A stretch of DNA of 9,031 nt, taken from the NCBI GenBank assembly GCA_002450985.1, contig DKBA01000122.1:1-9031 (forward strand), written 5' to 3'. Positions 6,717 through 9,031 of the stretch are shown piece by piece. The stretch is from Acidimicrobiia bacterium UBA6912 (GTDB lineage Bacteria > Actinomycetota > Acidimicrobiia > Spongiisociales > UBA5794). The notes beneath the pieces were generated by a model, which worked only from the letters and a program-made list of their open reading frames with translations, did not search any database and was not told where the DNA came from. Positions within the stretch are counted from its first letter, which is position 1, and every line of letters begins with the position of its first letter. A program made the position numbers and the translations under genes.

Positions 6717-6819
6717 CGCCCTCTCGGAGCTCGCAACCCCCCGAATCTCGTCGCGACATTGGTGCCACTTCGTGCTCACTCACCATTGTTGGCATTGGTG
6801 GGCACGGCTATCCCCGGCC

Positions 6820-6874
6820 TTGTCCACATATCCACCGCAATCCACAGAGGGTTGTGCACAACCCGTGTCGACAA
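6820..6874. other. Cluster of DnaA-box-like 9-mers
   Basis: Five 9-mers related to TTATCCACA / TTGTCCACA fall within 55 bases. They are TTGTCCACA at 6820-6828 (an exact match to the actinobacterial form), ATATCCACC at 6828-6836 (7 of 9), CAATCCACA at 6838-6846 (7 of 9), TTGTGCACA at 6852-6860 (also present on the other strand at 6853-6861) and, on the minus strand, TTGTCGACA at 6866-6874. Their starts are 8 to 14 bases apart. Such tight arrays are typical of replication origins and DnaA-binding control loci. No dnaA, dnaN or rpmH is visible nearby, so a chromosomal origin cannot be claimed. A DnaA-titrating locus or a binding site for another regulator is also possible. Confidence 0.5.
6849..6864. 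repeat. Perfect 16-bp palindrome GGGTTGTGCACAACCC
   Basis: The sequence equals its own reverse complement over 16 bases, centred between 6856 and 6857. It contains two head-to-head TTGTGCACA boxes sharing eight bases. An 8-bp palindrome, TGTCGACA, follows at 6866-6873. It could bind a dimeric protein or two DnaA molecules. It is 16 bases from the end of the YbjN gene. Confidence 0.6.
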
Positions 6875-6879
6875 CTTTC

Positions 6880-7317
6880 TCAGCGGGATTTTTCGCGTGC
6901 GGCGAAGCCGATCGCGAGCAGGGGGCGGAACGTGAGCTCGATGATCTCGTACACCGAACCCACCGCTTGATCGAGGGCCGCCGGCGTCAACGCATCGAGC
7001 GGGATCCGGCCCGACACGGAGAGGTCTCCCTGCCGATCGAGGGCGATCGCAGCGGGCCACGAGGTCTGGTTGCGGGCGAGACACAACCGGTAGGCGTCCG
7101 CCCGGTTGTGGGGCGGGTCGGGGAGCAGGAACGCCTCGTACCCCACGGTGCGCTGGCCGACGGTGAACCAGATGGTGGTGAAGTCACGGCACTGCTGGGC
7201 CATACGGATGCCCCACCGGCCCTCGTGGTCGCCGGCCCACACCACATCGGACTCCTCGTCTCGGACCCACGCTTCGGTGGTCGCAACCACCAGCCGGCGC
7301 GCGTCATCGAGAGTCAC
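6880..7317 (-). CDS. YbjN-domain protein (type III secretion chaperone-like fold)
   Basis: A 145-residue protein that resembles the actinobacterial YbjN family coded next to mshA, such as mycobacterial Rv0487. Seen are an N-terminal helix, a strand-rich core (GRWGIRM, TTIWFTVGQRTVGYEAFLL), a helical stretch with AYRLCLARNQ, a strand pair DRQGDLSVSGRIPL with the 'G-x-L/I' pattern of YbjN proteins, and a C-terminal helix (LDQAVGSVYEIIEL). The fold is that of secretion chaperones, but the molecular function of this group is not known. The GTG at 7317 is chosen as start because it overlaps the mshA stop in the 4-base arrangement GTGA, which indicates translational coupling. The frame stays open to 7560, but the extra N terminus is Arg-rich and antisense-like. 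No signal peptide or membrane segment is present. A role tied to mycothiol or to the GT4 enzyme is only suggested by position. Confidence 0.82.
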   Translation of the reverse strand: MTLDDARRLVVATTEAWVRDEESDVVWAGDHEGRWGIRMAQQCRDFTTIWFTVGQRTVGYEAFLLPDPPHNRADAYRLCLARNQTSWPAAIALDRQGDLSVSGRIPLDALTPAALDQAVGSVYEIIELTFRPLLAIGFAAREKSR

Positions 7318-8537
7318 TGCGGCTGGATCCCCGCATACAGCTCGAGGAGCCGGTCGGCCGTCGCCGGCCACGAGAAACGCTCGGAGAAGGCGACCGCCTC
7401 GGCGCTCATCCTCGCGGCGAGGGCGGGGTCGGCGAGGATCTTGCCGATCGCCACCGCAAATCCGTCGGGATCGTGGCCGTCGACCAGGAGACCGCTGCGG
7501 CCGTCGGCGACGGCGTAAGCGAGCCCACCCACCGCAGCCGCCACCACGGGCAGACCGCACGCCTGGGCCTCTGCGGCCACGAGCCCGAACGTCTCACTGC
7601 GCGACGGCACGATGAGCACGTTCGCCGCCTGGTAGAACCGGGCGAGGGCTGCGTGAGCCTGCGCCGGCACGAAGTGCACACGCTCGGACAGACCACCTCG
7701 AGCCACGCGCGTGCGGAGCTCGTCGAGCTCGCGCTCGCCCTGGGGACCGCTCGGCCCGCCCACCAGCAGCAGCTGCGGTGGCAGATCCGGCGATTCGATG
7801 AGCGGCAGGGCGGCGACGGCAAGGTCGGGGGCCTTCAGCGGCTGGATGCGGCCGACGAACAGCACGAGCGGCACCCGAAGTGGCAGGCCCAGCCAGCGGC
7901 GGGCCTCCGTGCGATCGCCCGGGCGGAACACGCCGTGGTCGATTCCCGGCGGCGAGGTGCAGAGCCGCTCCGGGCTGGCGCCGTAGTGCTCGAGGAGGTC
8001 CTCGAACTCGTGAGGGGTGGAGGCGATCACACAATCCGAGCGGGCGATGACCTCTTCCTCCGTCATCGTGCGCACCGGGCTCGATGCGGGCTCGTCGGCG
8101 CGACGGCGGAGATCCTTCACACGACCCAGCGTGTGGAAGGAGTTGGCGAGCGGCACCCCAAGCGCCTCCTTCAGCACGACGCCAGACCAGCCCGACAACC
8201 AGTAGTGACTGTGCAGCACGTCGGGACGCAGGCCGGCGTCGTCGATCCAGTTCAGCGTGCCCTCGGTGAACGTCCCCACGTGGCGGGTCATCTCCGCAAC
8301 GGGAATGGGCTCGGCAGGGCCTGCGGTGATGTGCACGACCCGGTAGCGATCGGTCACGTCGGTCACGTCGGGCGTCACCTCGTCGGCACGCCGGGTGAAC
8401 ACCGTGACGTCGACGCCGCGGCCCGCCATCGTCGTCGCCAGCTCGTTGATGTAGACGTTCATCCCGCCTGCGTCGCCCCGGCCCGGTGCGCTCAGCGGGC
8501 ACGTGTGCATCGAGAGGTAGACGACCCGGCGGATCAT
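7314..8537 (-). CDS. mshA: MshA-type glycosyltransferase (D-inositol-3-phosphate glycosyltransferase)
   Basis: A 407-residue GT4-family, GT-B-fold enzyme. MshA transfers N-acetylglucosamine from UDP-GlcNAc to 1D-myo-inositol 3-phosphate, the first committed step of mycothiol synthesis in the cytoplasm. MshA-specific marks are HTCPLSAPGRGDAGGMNVYI (residues 11-30, nucleotide and inositol-phosphate region), LHSHYWLSGWSGVV (108-121), SFHTLGRVKDLRR (133-145), PPGIDHGVFRPGD (196-208), FVGRIQPLKAPD (227-238) and the C-terminal EX7E motif, Glu315 and Glu323, in SETFGLVAAEA. Length (about 400-480 in the family) and the downstream YbjN gene support MshA over a general GT4 enzyme. The ATG overlaps the stop of the upstream GNAT gene (ATGA), and the stop overlaps the YbjN start (GTGA), so the three are translated as a coupled operon. 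No own Shine-Dalgarno is clear. Some GT4 relatives make other sugars, so the exact acceptor is inferred. Confidence 0.87.
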   Translation of the reverse strand: MIRRVVYLSMHTCPLSAPGRGDAGGMNVYINELATTMAGRGVDVTVFTRRADEVTPDVTDVTDRYRVVHITAGPAEPIPVAEMTRHVGTFTEGTLNWIDDAGLRPDVLHSHYWLSGWSGVVLKEALGVPLANSFHTLGRVKDLRRRADEPASSPVRTMTEEEVIARSDCVIASTPHEFEDLLEHYGASPERLCTSPPGIDHGVFRPGDRTEARRWLGLPLRVPLVLFVGRIQPLKAPDLAVAALPLIESPDLPPQLLLVGGPSGPQGERELDELRTRVARGGLSERVHFVPAQAHAALARFYQAANVLIVPSRSETFGLVAAEAQACGLPVVAAAVGGLAYAVADGRSGLLVDGHDPDGFAVAIGKILADPALAARMSAEAVAFSERFSWPATADRLLELYAGIQPQ

Positions 8538-9031
8538 GGCGCCCCGCCGAACACTCCGGAGACGACGTAGAGGGGTCGGGGTTCGGCGCCGAGGCGGAAC
8601 TTGTAGGCCTCGTCTCCCTTGAGGAAGTCGAAGCGGGTGTGACCTGCGGTGATGGCGCTCTCGATCAGCATGGCGATGAGGACGACCCCTGGGGAGGCGT
8701 GGCCGGCTTCCGGATCATATGCCGAGTTGTAGAGGTAGTAGGCGGCGTCGTCCTCGAAGCCGAACGCCGCGGCGACGGGGACGCCGTCGGCGCCGGAGAG
8801 CACGTCGATCACCGCCCCGGCCCGCTCGTGGAGGGCGGCGAAGAAGCGCTCCATCGGCGGCGTCATGAAGTGCCCCTTGTCGCCGCTCGCCTTGCGGTGC
8901 ATGTCGGCGAAGAGGCGCACCGCCTCGGCGCCCATGCGGCGCTCCAGGCGGGGCTCGCCGATCTCGGCCTCGAAGCGGCGTCGCTTCCGGCGGGTCTCGT
9001 GCCGCTCCTTCTTGCCGATCATCGCCAGGTA
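8534..9031 (-). CDS. GNAT acyltransferase of the CelD/BcsL (Acetyltransf_6) type, N-terminal part outside the window
   Basis: About 165 C-terminal residues are visible and the frame continues past the right edge. The in-frame Met at 9022 is internal, because the residues before it (YLA) complete the family motif YLA-x-x-x-KK-x-RHE-x-RRK. Further marks are an acyl-CoA-binding half with GVPVAAAFGF and AAYYLYNSAYDPE, SPGVVLIAMLIESAI, and the C-terminal RFDFLKGDEAYKFRLG, typical of the GNAT domain called 'involved in cellulose biosynthesis' (CelD/BcsL) and related to BioF2 and FemAB folds. The acyl donor and acceptor are unknown for most members. It is not MshD, which has two tandem GNAT domains of another type. 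The stop codon overlaps the mshA start by four bases, so the protein is made together with MshA. A role in acylating a glycan, or a product of the mycothiol route, is speculation from position. Confidence 0.85.
   Translation of the reverse strand, partial: YLAMIGKKERHETRRKRRRFEAEIGEPRLERRMGAEAVRLFADMHRKASGDKGHFMTPPMERFFAALHERAGAVIDVLSGADGVPVAAAFGFEDDAAYYLYNSAYDPEAGHASPGVVLIAMLIESAITAGHTRFDFLKGDEAYKFRLGAEPRPLYVVSGVFGGAP

Larger units (their letters stand above)
6487..6879. other. Gene-free gap between convergent genes
   Basis: This stretch of 393 bases separates the SGNH gene (plus strand) from the YbjN gene (minus strand). That is long for a convergent gap, where no promoter is needed. Open frames that cross it on both strands run antisense into the flanking genes and show no recognisable protein, so I call it non-coding. 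It contains a 10-base direct repeat, TGCTCGAGCC, at 6558-6567 and 6644-6653, each holding the palindrome GCTCGAGC. It also has a 9-base inverted repeat, AAGCCCAAG (6590-6598) and CTTGGGCTT (6655-6663), CTTCCCCG repeated at 6613 and 6623, a strong hairpin at 6690-6713 and a DnaA-box-like cluster at 6820-6874. GC content falls to roughly 55-60 percent in its last 100 bases. A small RNA is possible but nothing identifies one. Confidence 0.7.

Noticed and set aside
6199..6795. Minus-strand open frame of 198 codons crossing the gap and the end of the SGNH gene
   Set aside because: It is antisense to the conserved SGNH C terminus, has no recognisable domain, and I see no clear ribosome site before its start.
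6820..6874. Calling the DnaA-box cluster the chromosomal oriC
   Set aside because: No dnaA, dnaN, gyrB or rpmH is present, no clear AT-rich unwinding region is seen, and GC skew cannot be judged from 9 kb.
6526..7518. Plus-strand open frame of 330 codons covering the gap and the YbjN gene
   Set aside because: It runs antisense through the YbjN and mshA coding region and through the DnaA-box cluster; the translated gap portion resembles no family.
7318..7560. N-terminal extension of the YbjN protein by 81 codons
   Set aside because: It would lie inside mshA in another frame and is Arg/Gly-rich; the GTG at 7317 in a stop/start overlap explains the gene well.
1..9031. CRISPR array, tRNA, rRNA, insertion sequence or integron
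   Set aside because: Reading both strands gave no regularly spaced repeats, no cloverleaf-like segments, and no transposase or integrase reading frame.

Overview
The window comes from a high-GC bacterium, and the gene content points to the Actinomycetota. The strongest sign is a MshA-type glycosyltransferase (mycothiol biosynthesis) followed directly by a YbjN-domain gene, an arrangement also found in mycobacteria. Strong G/C preference at third codon positions, a GTG start and TANNNT-type -10 boxes lying a few bases upstream of start codons fit the same group. An Acidimicrobiia-like lineage is possible, but that is inference. No tRNA, rRNA, CRISPR array, transposase or integrase is visible.

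Layout, left to right. (1) Positions 1-489, plus strand: the 3' end of an unrecognised gene with a low-complexity tail; its end overlaps the end of the next gene by 18 bases. (2) Positions 472-3857, minus strand: three genes read right to left, namely a DUF2252 protein, a Glu/Leu/Phe/Val-type amino-acid dehydrogenase and a small VOC (glyoxalase-fold) protein. Gaps of 90 to 180 bases separate them, so they need not be one operon. (3) A 154-base divergent promoter region at 3858-4011. (4) Positions 4012-6486, plus strand: an MBOAT O-acyltransferase and, 3 bases later, a membrane-anchored SGNH/DUF459 protein. Together they look like a machine that moves acyl groups across the membrane onto an extracytoplasmic acceptor. 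(5) A gene-free gap of 393 bases at 6487-6879 between convergent genes. It holds a strong hairpin and, at its right end, a tight cluster of DnaA-box-like 9-mers around a perfect 16-bp palindrome. (6) Positions 6880-9031, minus strand: a tightly coupled operon of a CelD/BcsL-type GNAT acyltransferase (cut by the window edge), mshA and a YbjN-domain gene, with 4-base stop/start overlaps at both junctions.

How the genes may work together: the MBOAT/SGNH pair is the clearest two-component function, probably O-acylation of a surface glycan. MshA would make the first mycothiol intermediate; its GNAT and YbjN partners are coupled to it in translation but have no assigned step. The items most worth following up are the DnaA-box cluster in a place without dnaA or dnaN, and the order of kinase-like motifs in the DUF2252 protein, which suggests a circularly permuted kinase fold.
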